Assembly: GCA_946183365.1 (NCBI GenBank)
Contig: CAMHAH010000001.1
Coordinates: 124,001-188,000, forward strand
DNA: 64,000 nucleotides
Direction of reading: 5' to 3'
Origin: an uncultured Clostridia bacterium
GTDB lineage: Bacteria; Bacillota; Clostridia; Oscillospirales; Acutalibacteraceae
Position numbers and translations under genes: made by a program
Notes under the pieces: generated by a model
Seen by the model: only the letters and a program-made list of their open reading frames with translations
What the model was told of the DNA's origin: nothing
Databases searched by the model: none
Part shown: one piece after another, positions 50,966-59,434 of the stretch
Position numbering within the stretch: the first letter of the stretch is position 1
Layout of the letters: each line of letters opens with the position of its first letter

Positions 50966-50994
50966 ATGATAGCACGTTAAAGTGCAAAAGTCAA
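50966..50994 (-). promoter_or_regulatory. Sigma-A promoter of the aromatic operon
   Basis: On the minus strand TTGACT (50989-50994), a 17-bp spacer and TATCAT (50966-50971), about 32 bp upstream of the leader-peptide start. The spacer contains ACTTTAACGTGCTA, identical to the promoter of ABC operon 2. Confidence 0.75.
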
Positions 50995-51036
50995 TATCTT
51001 ATACTAAATTTATACCGGTTTCTAATAAAACGGCAA

Positions 51037-51061
51037 AGGCGCCGCTTTCTCAGCAGCGCCT
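51037..51061 (-). terminator. Terminator of ECF cassette B
   Basis: AGGCGCCGCT pairs with AGCAGCGCCT (one mismatch) around a 5-nt loop. The minus strand continues TTGCCGTTTTATTAG. Confidence 0.65.
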
Positions 51062-51074
51062 GCGGTATACATAT

Positions 51075-52082
51075 TTACCATATCTTCCCTAAGCCTATAG
51101 AGTATCTCTGAACAAAGGTCGCGTCGATGACGTCAACATAGCTGTTGCTGTCAACGTCGGCGAGCGGTCTGTATATCCTGTCGGCTCCGAACATACCGAT
51201 GTCATAGCGCTGTATACAGGTAGCGTCAACAGCATTTACGTCGCCGTCTCCGTCAGCGTCGCCTATGATATATCCCGTTACGACCTTACAGTGATTGCCG
51301 TACTTATAATCCGCCTCTGCAAGCTCCGCGAGCATCTCATCGGTCAGATCACCGTCTTTATACGCCTTTATAAAGGTCTTGAGCTTATCCTCGATGAAGA
51401 TCTGAGGCTCATAAGATGAGGTCGAGTAGAACAGATAGTCACCGAGCCTCTCTTCTAGTATGACCGTTGCGTAAAAGCCGTAGCCCTCAACTTCATAATC
51501 CACGACATACGCGGGAGTACAATTGAAGCGATAAGAGTTGATAAGATCGATCTTATCATCAAAGATATATCTTTGCGGATTAAGCAGATTATTGACGGCA
51601 AGCTCGATATCATCCGCTGTCAGCTCCGCTTTGCTGTTCCACAGCTCGATAAAGGGAGATGTCAAGCCTGTCGTCTCGGTCGGGTCGGTCGGCGGCTCAC
51701 AGGGATACGCTCTTATCACTCCGCGGTACCATTCGTCGCCCTCGCCGTCTCCTTCGGGAGCTAACTCTATCTTGCAGTAATCGCTGTCAAAGCCCGGCTT
51801 ATAGTTGTAGAGTTCTCCGCCGTCGGGATACCAAACGCTCCTGTCTAAGCCGTCTGAAGAATATACCACCTTGAACTCATCGTCTGCGCTCAGGGTCGTC
51901 TGATACAGGATATAATGACCGCCGAAATACGGTTTCATGAGATAGTCCTTGTCTATTGTCCAGTTGTTCATCGTACCCACTACATAGTAGCCCGGGACAG
52001 GCTTTGTCCACGCGCCTGTCGCTACGGTGAACAGGCTGAACATCAAAACGATCGCCAATAATAATGATAATGCTTTTTTCAT
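51075..52082 (-). CDS. Secreted dockerin protein with one X25-like module (ECF cassette B)
   Basis: The 335-residue protein has a signal peptide (about 1-23) and one module (30-128) starting GYYVVGTMNNW with WYPDGGELYNYKPGF, like the modules at 7595-9985. A middle region (about 145-265) of mixed structure has no known family, and a dockerin (274-335; DADGDGD and DVDSNSY loops) ends it. It is the third gene of the sigma factor-membrane protein-dockerin unit, 42 bp after the membrane protein, and has GGAGG before the start. It is roughly a half-size version of the cassette A protein. The role is unknown, perhaps substrate binding. Confidence 0.82.
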   Translation of the reverse strand: MKKALSLLLAIVLMFSLFTVATGAWTKPVPGYYVVGTMNNWTIDKDYLMKPYFGGHYILYQTTLSADDEFKVVYSSDGLDRSVWYPDGGELYNYKPGFDSDYCKIELAPEGDGEGDEWYRGVIRAYPCEPPTDPTETTGLTSPFIELWNSKAELTADDIELAVNNLLNPQRYIFDDKIDLINSYRFNCTPAYVVDYEVEGYGFYATVILEERLGDYLFYSTSSYEPQIFIEDKLKTFIKAYKDGDLTDEMLAELAEADYKYGNHCKVVTGYIIGDADGDGDVNAVDATCIQRYDIGMFGADRIYRPLADVDSNSYVDVIDATFVQRYSIGLGKIW

Positions 52083-52124
52083 GTTTATCCTCCTTCACAA
52101 ATAGTTTTATAATCAAAATCTTAC

Positions 52125-52994
52125 TTATAGGTATACCGTAGTATAATCACTTACGAGCACCTCTCCTCGTGAGTTGTAGAAGAAATAATCATATGTTACT
52201 TCTCCGTGCAGATCAGAACGGTCGATCTTTTCGTCATACCCTGCAAAGACGTTTCCGTTTTTCAATACGGTATAATGCGCTCTGCGGTAGTCGGCAAATC
52301 GGTCTTTCACTATTGAACCGACGGCATAACCTCTCCGCTGCACTATACAATATATAGGCTCTCCGTCTGTGATAAGGGACGACGGGAATACCGCCGCTAC
52401 GCTGATAACATCGAGTTCTTCAAAGCCATAGGTAGGATCGGTGATCTCAGTCGGCGTCCACGGAGGATCTGTCGATACAATCGGCGTGGTCTGAGGCTGA
52501 GTTTCTGCCGATCGGGTCTCTGTTGTCTCACCGGTATATGACGGTGTCGTCACCGCGGCGGGTTCGGTCGTCGAAGCTGTTGCCGCCTGTCGCTGTTCGG
52601 TCGAAATGGCATTCGGAGCAGTGCTCGACGATACTGATTTCGTCTCCGCCTCCGATGAAACGGTATTGTTTTCTGTCTCCGGAAATTTCTTAAACATATC
52701 CGAAACGTCGGTCTCAGACGCTTTGCTGTTACTTTGTGCGGTTGAGATACTTGTTTCGATTTCGGTCTGAGAAAGCGGCAGGCTACCGTCGTTAACGGGC
52801 GACGGCTTTTCAAACATCATAAATACAACGACAGCGACAACGCTCACAAGCACCAGAGCAGCCGCCGCGACAGCGCGGTACGGTACGGCGACAGAGTTCT
52901 TTTTCTGAGGCATTTCAGGGATAAGCTCAGCCTTTTCTATCCAAGTCTGAGGCGCCTTGATATGAGAAAGTGCGTCAAAATTCACCTTTTTCAT
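52125..52994 (-). CDS. Single-pass membrane protein, putative anti-sigma factor (cassette B)
   Basis: The 289 residues follow the same plan as the cassette A protein: MKKVNF start, 40-residue cytoplasmic part, one helix (about 41-61), a long Ser/Thr/Glu linker and a C-terminal extracellular domain of about 100 residues (from about 190). It overlaps the sigma gene by 4 bp. The extracellular domains of the two paralogues are much less alike than the cytoplasmic ends, as expected if they sense different things but hold similar sigma factors. The function is inferred from position. Confidence 0.7.
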   Translation of the reverse strand: MKKVNFDALSHIKAPQTWIEKAELIPEMPQKKNSVAVPYRAVAAAALVLVSVVAVVVFMMFEKPSPVNDGSLPLSQTEIETSISTAQSNSKASETDVSDMFKKFPETENNTVSSEAETKSVSSSTAPNAISTEQRQAATASTTEPAAVTTPSYTGETTETRSAETQPQTTPIVSTDPPWTPTEITDPTYGFEELDVISVAAVFPSSLITDGEPIYCIVQRRGYAVGSIVKDRFADYRRAHYTVLKNGNVFAGYDEKIDRSDLHGEVTYDYFFYNSRGEVLVSDYTTVYL

Positions 52995-53476
52995 ATTTCA
53001 TCACCTCCGTACGCTTTTCTGAGCTTTTCTCTGCCGCGTTTCAATAATGTCTTTACGGTATTCGGATTTTTGCCGAGTATTTCCGATATCTCGTTCACCT
53101 TATAGCCCTCGCAGTAAAACAGATACAGGACCTCACGGTATTTTGGCTCTATCTGAAGCATCGCCCAAGAGATATCATTCTCGTTCTCCTTTAACTCGAC
53201 CGTCTCATGCTTAGCCGCGCTGAGAGGGACAAAACGGCGGTTCATATTGATATAGTTACGGCACTCGTTTATCGCTACTCGTATCAGCCATGCCTTGAGG
53301 TGGTTTTCATTCATGAAATCGGGAGATTTTTGAAAGAGTTTGATAAAGGTATTCTGAAAACAATCCTCGGCGTCGGCATAATTACGCAAGCGCATGACGC
53401 ATACGCCCGCTACGGTATCGGCATACTTATGTAAAACCCGGTCATAGCTCATTCCCGCAAATAACTTCTCAGCCAT
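52991..53476 (-). CDS. ECF-type RNA polymerase sigma factor (cassette B)
   Basis: The 161-residue sigma factor is the same length as its cassette A counterpart and shares DAEDC.QNTFIKL..KSP.F, HLKAWL.RVAINECR, KYREVLYL and LLKRGR.KLR..YGGDE. It has regions 2 and 4 only. The start follows AAGGAGGG. It presumably directs RNA polymerase to its own promoter (53495-53525) and perhaps to others; target genes cannot be listed from this window. Confidence 0.93.
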   Translation of the reverse strand: MAEKLFAGMSYDRVLHKYADTVAGVCVMRLRNYADAEDCFQNTFIKLFQKSPDFMNENHLKAWLIRVAINECRNYINMNRRFVPLSAAKHETVELKENENDISWAMLQIEPKYREVLYLFYCEGYKVNEISEILGKNPNTVKTLLKRGREKLRKAYGGDEI

Positions 53477-53494
53477 TATCTCCCTCCTTCACTA

Positions 53495-53525
53495 ATAATA
53501 CAATCACAAACGCGATTTGGTTTCA
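53495..53525 (-). promoter_or_regulatory. Putative promoter of ECF cassette B
   Basis: On the minus strand TGAAACCAAA (53516-53525) precedes TATTAT (53495-53500) by 15 nt. Cassette A has TGCAACCAAA and TATTAT 17 nt apart. The two-base spacing difference weakens the case. Confidence 0.4.
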
Positions 53526-53559
53526 ATTATATAGAAAATTTTTTGTTTGTCAGTATGAC

Positions 53560-53684
53560 AACAAGAAATCGCGCACCCCATGCGCGCGATTTCGTATACC
53601 CATCGCTCGTTGCCGCTCAGCGGCAAACTGAGCGGGCATACAAATTATTTTTTGCTTTACGGAAACGAACAGTTTCCTGTAAAG
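53560..53684. repeat. Dispersed palindromic repeat, copy 2
   Basis: About 125 bp matching 30254-30370, with the same orientation and the same core (CCATCGCTCGTTGCC through GGGCATACAAATT). It begins with a GCGCGC hairpin and ends in a GGAAAC/GTTTCC hairpin. It lies between cassette B and the terminator of the phosphatase gene. Nothing coding is seen in the 276-bp gap. Confidence 0.75.
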
Positions 53685-53693
53685 TAAAAAAAA

Positions 53694-53721
53694 CAGCACC
53701 GCGATAAGAAACGCAGTGCTG
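53694..53721 (-). terminator. Terminator of the SpoIIE-type phosphatase gene
   Basis: CAGCAC-GCG pairs with CGC-GTGCTG (one mismatch) around an 8-nt loop, followed on the minus strand by TTTTTTTT. Confidence 0.85.
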
Positions 53722-53752
53722 TAATTCAATTATTATATTGCGGCGGATCGGT

Positions 53753-55360
53753 TCAGTCCTTTATAAGTTCCTTGTTAAAAGCGGTCTCGGTCACCCTCAT
53801 AGCCAGCATGGTGATATCATCGTTCTGTTCCGCGCCCGCTGAGAAGTCGCGCAGCTTTTCAAGAACATCATCTATGATACGGTCAGTTTCGCTGCCTATA
53901 TGGCGACTGAGCTCTTTCTCAAGAGCCTCTGTGCCGAAGAACCCTCCGGCTTTATTCTCAGCCTCGTTGACGCCGTCGGTATACATGAACAGCACATCGC
54001 CCTCCTTGAGCGTTATCGAAGCCTCTTTATACTTCGCGCCTGAGAATATCCCGGCAGCTACTCCGTCTGCGCCGTCGAGGACTATCAGCTCATCCGAAAC
54101 GATATACGGATGGTTGTGTCCGCCGTTGGAATATATCAGGTCATGGGTAACGGGGTCATAGACCGCCGCGAAGGTCGTTATAAACAGCTTGCCCGGGTTG
54201 TGTTCAGCAAGAGTATTGTTATACTCGCCGAGCATCTGCGCAGGTGAGTAGCCGTGAGCGACATACTGCTGAAGAAGAGTGAGACCCCTTGACATGAACA
54301 GCGACGCGGAGATACCCTTTCCGGATACGTCAGCTATCATCATATATATCCTGCCGTCGTTCATAACGGTATAGTCGTACAGATCGCCGCCGACGTTCTT
54401 TGCCGCAAGCATATAGGCGTTGACCGAAACGCCGCCACCGGAGAATGACGGGGGCTTCAGCATACCGTTTTGGATGCGGTGAGCTATATCAAGTTCAGCC
54501 TGCTGCTTATGCTTCTCTTTATTGAGCCGGTCTATATTAATGATATAGGTATCTATCTCATCAGCCATGCTGTTAAATGAGCGCGACATCTCAGAGAGCT
54601 CATCCTCGCCCTTTACAGGCAGCTTTTCAAAGCCCTTGTCTCTGTCTGATACAAAGCTCTTCATCCTCTTGCCGATCAGCTTGATGGGCTTTGAGATCTT
54701 GAAATACAGGATGAGAAATATCAACAGCACAATAACGATCGTCAGGATGATAGTAAATATCGCGATGGTATTGAATCTGCTGCGTATGCTGCTGATCACG
54801 GATGTGATATTCTCTTCGGCTGCGATCACTATGGTGCGGTCGAGGTCAACATATTCGCGCTTGTGAGAATCATAATACCTGGTCATAGGCAGATAACACG
54901 CGATGGTCTCTCCGTATTGGTTTTCATAATGCTCAACGACTCCGCTGTTATCTCCGTTATACGCCGCCGCCATTTCTTTAGATATAGGTTCCTGGACGGT
55001 CACACCGTGATATCGCTCTTTGACCGCGTTATCATCGGCGTCTTCTCCGAAGCCTATGGCGATATACGTCAAGCGGTTTGTCTCGATATACGGCGATACC
55101 GCGTACAGATAAGTTATTTCACTTATGGAACACAGCTCTCGGAAATACTCCGAAACATTACGGGCGTCTTCATCACTGTCGGGATAATTCTGCTCCATGA
55201 AAAGCTCGGCTATCTCAGCGTTGCGTTTTATCGTTTCAGTGCTGTGGAGCAGTTGATTGTTGTAGGTGATGCGGTATGATACAAACAGAATACCGCAGTC
55301 GAGAACCATGATGATGGCGACGATAAGCAGCGCCAGCCTGAAAAAAATCGATTTTCTCAT
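53753..55360 (-). CDS. Membrane sensor with HAMP domain and SpoIIE/RsbU-type PP2C phosphatase
   Basis: The 535-residue protein has a membrane helix (about 8-28), an extracellular sensor region (about 30-190), a second helix (about 198-222), a HAMP linker (about 223-277), a short coiled coil and a SpoIIE-type PP2C domain (about 300-528). Metal-binding motifs are NVGGDLYDY, IADVSGKGISASLFMS, NGGHNHPY, YTDGVNEAEN and the final QNDDITMLAMRV. Such proteins dephosphorylate anti-sigma antagonists (RsbV/SpoIIAA type) in partner-switching cascades. No such partner is adjacent. It follows the direction of cassette B but is separated by a terminator and repeat. Confidence 0.92.
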   Translation of the reverse strand: MRKSIFFRLALLIVAIIMVLDCGILFVSYRITYNNQLLHSTETIKRNAEIAELFMEQNYPDSDEDARNVSEYFRELCSISEITYLYAVSPYIETNRLTYIAIGFGEDADDNAVKERYHGVTVQEPISKEMAAAYNGDNSGVVEHYENQYGETIACYLPMTRYYDSHKREYVDLDRTIVIAAEENITSVISSIRSRFNTIAIFTIILTIVIVLLIFLILYFKISKPIKLIGKRMKSFVSDRDKGFEKLPVKGEDELSEMSRSFNSMADEIDTYIINIDRLNKEKHKQQAELDIAHRIQNGMLKPPSFSGGGVSVNAYMLAAKNVGGDLYDYTVMNDGRIYMMIADVSGKGISASLFMSRGLTLLQQYVAHGYSPAQMLGEYNNTLAEHNPGKLFITTFAAVYDPVTHDLIYSNGGHNHPYIVSDELIVLDGADGVAAGIFSGAKYKEASITLKEGDVLFMYTDGVNEAENKAGGFFGTEALEKELSRHIGSETDRIIDDVLEKLRDFSAGAEQNDDITMLAMRVTETAFNKELIKD

Positions 55361-55635
55361 GTCGATCCTCCAATCATCTTCGGGGCGATCTCCATAACCG
55401 TGTCGTTATGTTCCAAAGCTTTAGTGTAGGGTGATGCGTATTATAATAATCTGTTCCGCTGATAGCTGAATAAAAAGTCTTGTTATCTCAAATTTACGAT
55501 ATTATCTATCTTTAATATATTTTTCAGCATATGATCGGTAATATTATAACTCTACTTTTAATCTATTTCAAGATAACAGATGACCGACCTGCTGAAGAAT
55601 TCAAAATATTTATCCCGATATCCGGGCATACAAAA
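55361..55635. other. AT-rich intergenic stretch
   Basis: Spacer between the phosphatase start and the ppdK terminator. It is AT-rich with no convincing gene or RNA. It presumably holds the phosphatase promoter. Confidence 0.4.
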
Positions 55636-55661
55636 AGAGCAACACCTTTCGATGTTGCTCT
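55636..55661 (-). terminator. Terminator of ppdK
   Basis: A perfect 9-bp stem AGAGCAACA/TGTTGCTCT with an 8-nt loop, followed by TTTTGTATG on the minus strand. Confidence 0.8.
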
Positions 55662-55692
55662 GATTTTGTATTATACGCGATTACAGCGATAA

Positions 55693-58320
55693 TTATTTGT
55701 TGCTGATAGCAGCCTGAGCAGCAGCCAGACGAGCGATCGGAACACGGAACGGTGAGCAGGATACATAATCCAGACCGATCTTGTGGCAGAACTCAACGGA
55801 TGTGGGATCGCCGCCGTGCTCGCCGCAGATACCGATGTGAAGCTTGTTGTTGACGGGCTTGCCGAGCTTGATAGCCATATCCATCAGCTTGCCCACGCCT
55901 GTCTGATCGAGCTTAGCGAACGGATCGTTCTCATAGATCTTAGCGTCATAGTAAGCGCCGAGGAACTTGCCTGCGTCGTCACGGCTGAAGCCGAAGGTCA
56001 TCTGAGTAAGGTCGTTTGTACCGAAGCAGAAGAAGTCAGCCTCAGTGGCGATCTCGTCAGCTGTCAGAGCAGCTCTGGGGATCTCGATCATTGTACCGAC
56101 CTCATACTTAAGATCAGCGCCTGCAGCGGCGATCTCAGCGTCAGCGGTCTCAACGACGAACTTCTTAACGTACTTGAGCTCCTTAACGTCGCCAACGAGC
56201 GGGATCATGATCTCGGGAACGATGTTCCAGTCGGGATGAGCCTTCTTAACGTTGATAGCGGCGCGGATAACAGCCTTGGTCTGCATCTTAGCGATCTCGG
56301 GATAAGTAACAGCCAGACGGCAGCCGCGGTGACCCATCATCGGGTTGAACTCATGCAGAGAGTCGATGAGAGCCTTGATCTCGGCAACAGTCTTGCCCTG
56401 AGCCTTAGCCAGAGCCTCGATGTCAGCTTCCTCAGTGGGAACGAACTCATGCAGAGGCGGATCCAGGAAGCGGATGGTTACGGGGTTGCCTTCGAGAGCC
56501 TCATACAGCTTCTCAAAGTCGCCCTGCTGATAAGGCAGGATCTTGTCGAGAGCAGCCTCGCGCTCTTCAACTGTATCCGCACAGATCATCTCACGGAAAG
56601 CAGCGATACGCTCAGCCTCGAAGAACATATGCTCTGTACGGCAAAGACCGATACCCTCAGCGCCCAGCTCGCGAGCCTTCTTAGCGTCAGCGGGTGTATC
56701 GGCGTTTGTACGAACCTTAAGAGTTCTGTACTTGTCAGCCCAAGCCATAACTCTGCCGAACTCGCCTGCGATAGTAGCGTCTACTGTGGGGATGATACCG
56801 TCGTAGATGTTACCTGTAGAACCGTCGATCGAGATATAGTCGCCTTCCTTGAAGGTCTTGCCGGCCAGTGTGAACTGCTTGTTAGCCTCGTCCATTGTGA
56901 TGTCGGAGCAACCGGATACGCAGCAGGTACCCATACCGCGGGCGACAACGGCAGCGTGAGAGGTCATACCGCCGCGAACTGTCAGGATACCCTGAGCAGC
57001 CTTCATACCCTCAATGTCCTCGGGAGAGGTCTCGAGACGAACGAGAACTACCTTCTCGCCTGCGCCGCCCTGAGCCTTAGCGTCCTCAGCGGTGAAGACT
57101 ACCTTACCGCAAGCAGCGCCGGGAGAAGCGCCCAGACCCTTGCCCATGGGGGTAGCGGCCTTGAGAGCCTTAGCGTCGAACTGCGGATGGAGAAGTGTAT
57201 CGAGGTTTCTGGGGTCGATCATCAGAACGGCCTCTTCCTCTGTTCTCATACCCTCGTCAACGAGGTCGCAAGCGATCTTAAGAGCAGCCTGAGCTGTACG
57301 CTTGCCGTTACGTGTCTGAAGCATATAGAGCTTGCCGTGCTCAACGGTGAACTCCATATCCTGCATATCTCTGTAGTGGTCTTCAAGAGTCTTGCAGACC
57401 TCTGTGAACTGCTTGAATGCCTCGGGGAACTTCTGCTCCATCTCTTTGATGTGCATAGGTGTACGAACGCCTGCAACAACGTCCTCGCCCTGAGCGTTTG
57501 TCAAAAACTCACCGAACAGACCCTTTTCGCCTGTAGCGGGGTCACGTGTGAACGCAACGCCGGTACCGCAATCGTCGCCCATGTTACCGAAAGCCATGGA
57601 CTGTACGTTAACGGCAGTACCCCAGCTGTAGGGGATATCGTTGTCTCTTCTGTAAACGTTGGCTCTGGGGTTGTCCCAAGAACGGAATACAGCCTTGACA
57701 GCGCCCATGAGCTGCTCCTTAGGATCGGAGGGGAAGTCGTCGCCGATCTTAGCCTTGTACTCAGCCTTGAACTTGCCTGCGAGTTCCTTTAAGTCCTCAG
57801 CGGTCAGCTCTACGTCCTGAGTAACACCGCGGTCAGCCTTCATCTCGTCGATGAGCTCTTCAAAATACTTCTTACCGACCTCCATAACGACGTCGGAATA
57901 CATCTGGATAAATCTTCTGTAGCAATCCCAAGCCCAGCGGGGGTTACCGCTCTGCTCAGCGATCGTCTCAACAACCTCTTCGTTAAGACCGAGGTTGAGG
58001 ATGGTGTCCATCATACCGGGCATGGAAGCGCGGGCGCCCGAACGTACGGATACGAGAAGCGGGTTCTCCTTATCACCGAACTTCTTGCCGGTGATCTCTT
58101 CCATCTTTACGATATACTCGTTGATCTGATCCTGGATCTCTGCATTGATCTGACGGCCGTCCTCATAATACTGAGTACAAGCCTCTGTGGTGATTGTGAA
58201 GCCCTGAGGAACAGGAAGACCGATGTTGGTCATCTCAGCGAGGTTTGCACCCTTACCGCCGAGAAGTTCTCTCATGTCAGCGTTACCTTCTGTAAAAAGG
58301 TAAACCCATTTTTTGCTCAT
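55693..58320 (-). CDS. ppdK: Pyruvate, phosphate dikinase
   Basis: The 875 residues are full length. PpdK interconverts pyruvate, ATP and phosphate with PEP, AMP and pyrophosphate. In anaerobic sugar fermenters it often replaces or complements pyruvate kinase. It shows the N-terminal ATP-grasp start (GGKGANLAEMTNIGLPVPQGF), RSGARASMPGMMDTILNLG, the phosphohistidine GGMTSHAAVVARGMG, the PEP-binding GLCRTEHMF and FFCFGTNDLTQMTFGFSRDD, and GICGEHGGDP. It is transcribed alone, divergently from glmU. An ATTATA (58389-58394) marks a possible -10 on the minus strand. Confidence 0.97.
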   Translation of the reverse strand: MSKKWVYLFTEGNADMRELLGGKGANLAEMTNIGLPVPQGFTITTEACTQYYEDGRQINAEIQDQINEYIVKMEEITGKKFGDKENPLLVSVRSGARASMPGMMDTILNLGLNEEVVETIAEQSGNPRWAWDCYRRFIQMYSDVVMEVGKKYFEELIDEMKADRGVTQDVELTAEDLKELAGKFKAEYKAKIGDDFPSDPKEQLMGAVKAVFRSWDNPRANVYRRDNDIPYSWGTAVNVQSMAFGNMGDDCGTGVAFTRDPATGEKGLFGEFLTNAQGEDVVAGVRTPMHIKEMEQKFPEAFKQFTEVCKTLEDHYRDMQDMEFTVEHGKLYMLQTRNGKRTAQAALKIACDLVDEGMRTEEEAVLMIDPRNLDTLLHPQFDAKALKAATPMGKGLGASPGAACGKVVFTAEDAKAQGGAGEKVVLVRLETSPEDIEGMKAAQGILTVRGGMTSHAAVVARGMGTCCVSGCSDITMDEANKQFTLAGKTFKEGDYISIDGSTGNIYDGIIPTVDATIAGEFGRVMAWADKYRTLKVRTNADTPADAKKARELGAEGIGLCRTEHMFFEAERIAAFREMICADTVEEREAALDKILPYQQGDFEKLYEALEGNPVTIRFLDPPLHEFVPTEEADIEALAKAQGKTVAEIKALIDSLHEFNPMMGHRGCRLAVTYPEIAKMQTKAVIRAAINVKKAHPDWNIVPEIMIPLVGDVKELKYVKKFVVETADAEIAAAGADLKYEVGTMIEIPRAALTADEIATEADFFCFGTNDLTQMTFGFSRDDAGKFLGAYYDAKIYENDPFAKLDQTGVGKLMDMAIKLGKPVNNKLHIGICGEHGGDPTSVEFCHKIGLDYVSCSPFRVPIARLAAAQAAISNK

Positions 58321-58520
58321 TGGAATCTCCTCCTAAAAGTTTGTTATAGTAAATACCGCGGAAAACCTCGGTATACATATACAATTGTATTATATCAAAT
58401 GCCGAAGAAAAATACTATACAAAAGAGAAAAAAGAAATAAAAAATGGGCACAAAAGTAGTACGTATATTTTGTGGATATTGTGAAAAATGTTTAAATTGT
58501 CATTTTTTTGTAATTTGTCC

Positions 58521-58548
58521 TTGCAAAATCCCAAATATATGCGATAAT
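58521..58548 (+). promoter_or_regulatory. Predicted promoter of the glmU-prs-pth-mfd cluster
   Basis: TTGCAA (58521-58526), a 16-bp spacer and GATAAT (58543-58548), about 85 bp upstream of the glmU-like start. The rest of the divergent gap 58321-58631 is AT-rich with no gene seen. Confidence 0.5.
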
Positions 58549-58631
58549 AGTATTGTGTATGAGAGCGCCAAAAAGCGTTTTTCATAATTATAATCCCCTG
58601 CCTTTGGCATAGGTTTTATGAGGTAATCACT

Positions 58632-59378
58632 ATGAATAATAAATGCGCTGTTATCCTTGCCGGCGGCGAGGGTAAGAGAATGAAATCAGATATCCCGAAG
58701 CCCATGAACGAGGTCCTCGGAAAGCCGATGCTCAGATGGGTCATCGACTCGGTAAAAGCGGCGGGTATAGACGATATCTGTGTCGTAACCGGCTATAAAA
58801 CAGAGATCACCGAGGCGTATCTTGAGGCTCTGCCCTTTGAGGTCAGCCACGTTCTTCAGAGCGAGAGGCTCGGCACGGGCCACGCTGTTATGATGGCTAA
58901 GGATTTTCTCAAGAAAAACGGCGGCGACGTAGTCATCCTCTGCGGCGACGCTCCGTTCATGGATACACAGACCATCGCGGACGCGTATAACAGCCATGAT
59001 GACGGCTCATATTCCGCTACAGTCATCTCGGCTATGCTCGATGATCCGACAGGCTACGGCAGAATAGTCCGCAACTCTGACGGCACGCTAAATAATATAG
59101 TAGAGCAGAAGGACGCCGACGAAGCTACCCTCGCTATCAAAGAGGTAAACTCCGGCGGATATTGGTTCGACACCGAGGATCTGCTCTCTGTTCTTGACGA
59201 TATAAAGGCTAATAATTCCGCAAAAGAATATTATTTGCCTGACGCTCTTTATCTCCTGCTTCAAAACGGCAAGAAGATAGGCGCCTTCACAGCGAAATCT
59301 CCCGACACCGTTCTGGGAGCGAACGATCCCGCTCAGCTCGCGGAGCTCAATGAGATAGCAAGAAAGAAAGGCTATTAA
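58632..59378 (+). CDS. glmU: N-acetylglucosamine-1-phosphate uridylyltransferase domain (GlmU N-terminal half only)
   Basis: The 248 residues cover the nucleotidyltransferase domain of Glm[59 protein letters not shown] and EVNSGGYWF. It ends at [12 protein letters not shown], exactly where a full GlmU passes into its left-handed beta-helix acetyltransferase, so that domain is missing. The stop is clean and prs follows, so this looks like a natural one-domain form. The acetylation step would need another enzyme. Gene order glmU-prs-pth-mfd matches the conserved Firmicutes cluster. Confidence 0.9.
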   Translation: MNNKCAVILAGGEGKRMKSDIPKPMNEVLGKPMLRWVIDSVKAAGIDDICVVTGYKTEITEAYLEALPFEVSHVLQSERLGTGHAVMMAKDFLKKNGGDVVILCGDAPFMDTQTIADAYNSHDDGSYSATVISAMLDDPTGYGRIVRNSDGTLNNIVEQKDADEATLAIKEVNSGGYWFDTEDLLSVLDDIKANNSAKEYYLPDALYLLLQNGKKIGAFTAKSPDTVLGANDPAQLAELNEIARKKGY

Positions 59379-59434
59379 GTATCCAAACCGCAAGGTTAAT
59401 TATAAATCTAAATTCATTTTTAGGGGGACACATA

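Noticed and set aside
50708..51036. T-box upstream of pheA
   Set aside because: No AGGGTGGNACCGCG-like T-box sequence is present; the leader peptide and its stems account for the region.
55783..57792. A 669-codon open frame on the plus strand opposite ppdK
   Set aside because: It lies wholly antisense to a complete, highly conserved ppdK and its translation is a codon-bias shadow (Leu/Ser/Cys-rich); no ribosome-binding site or family match.
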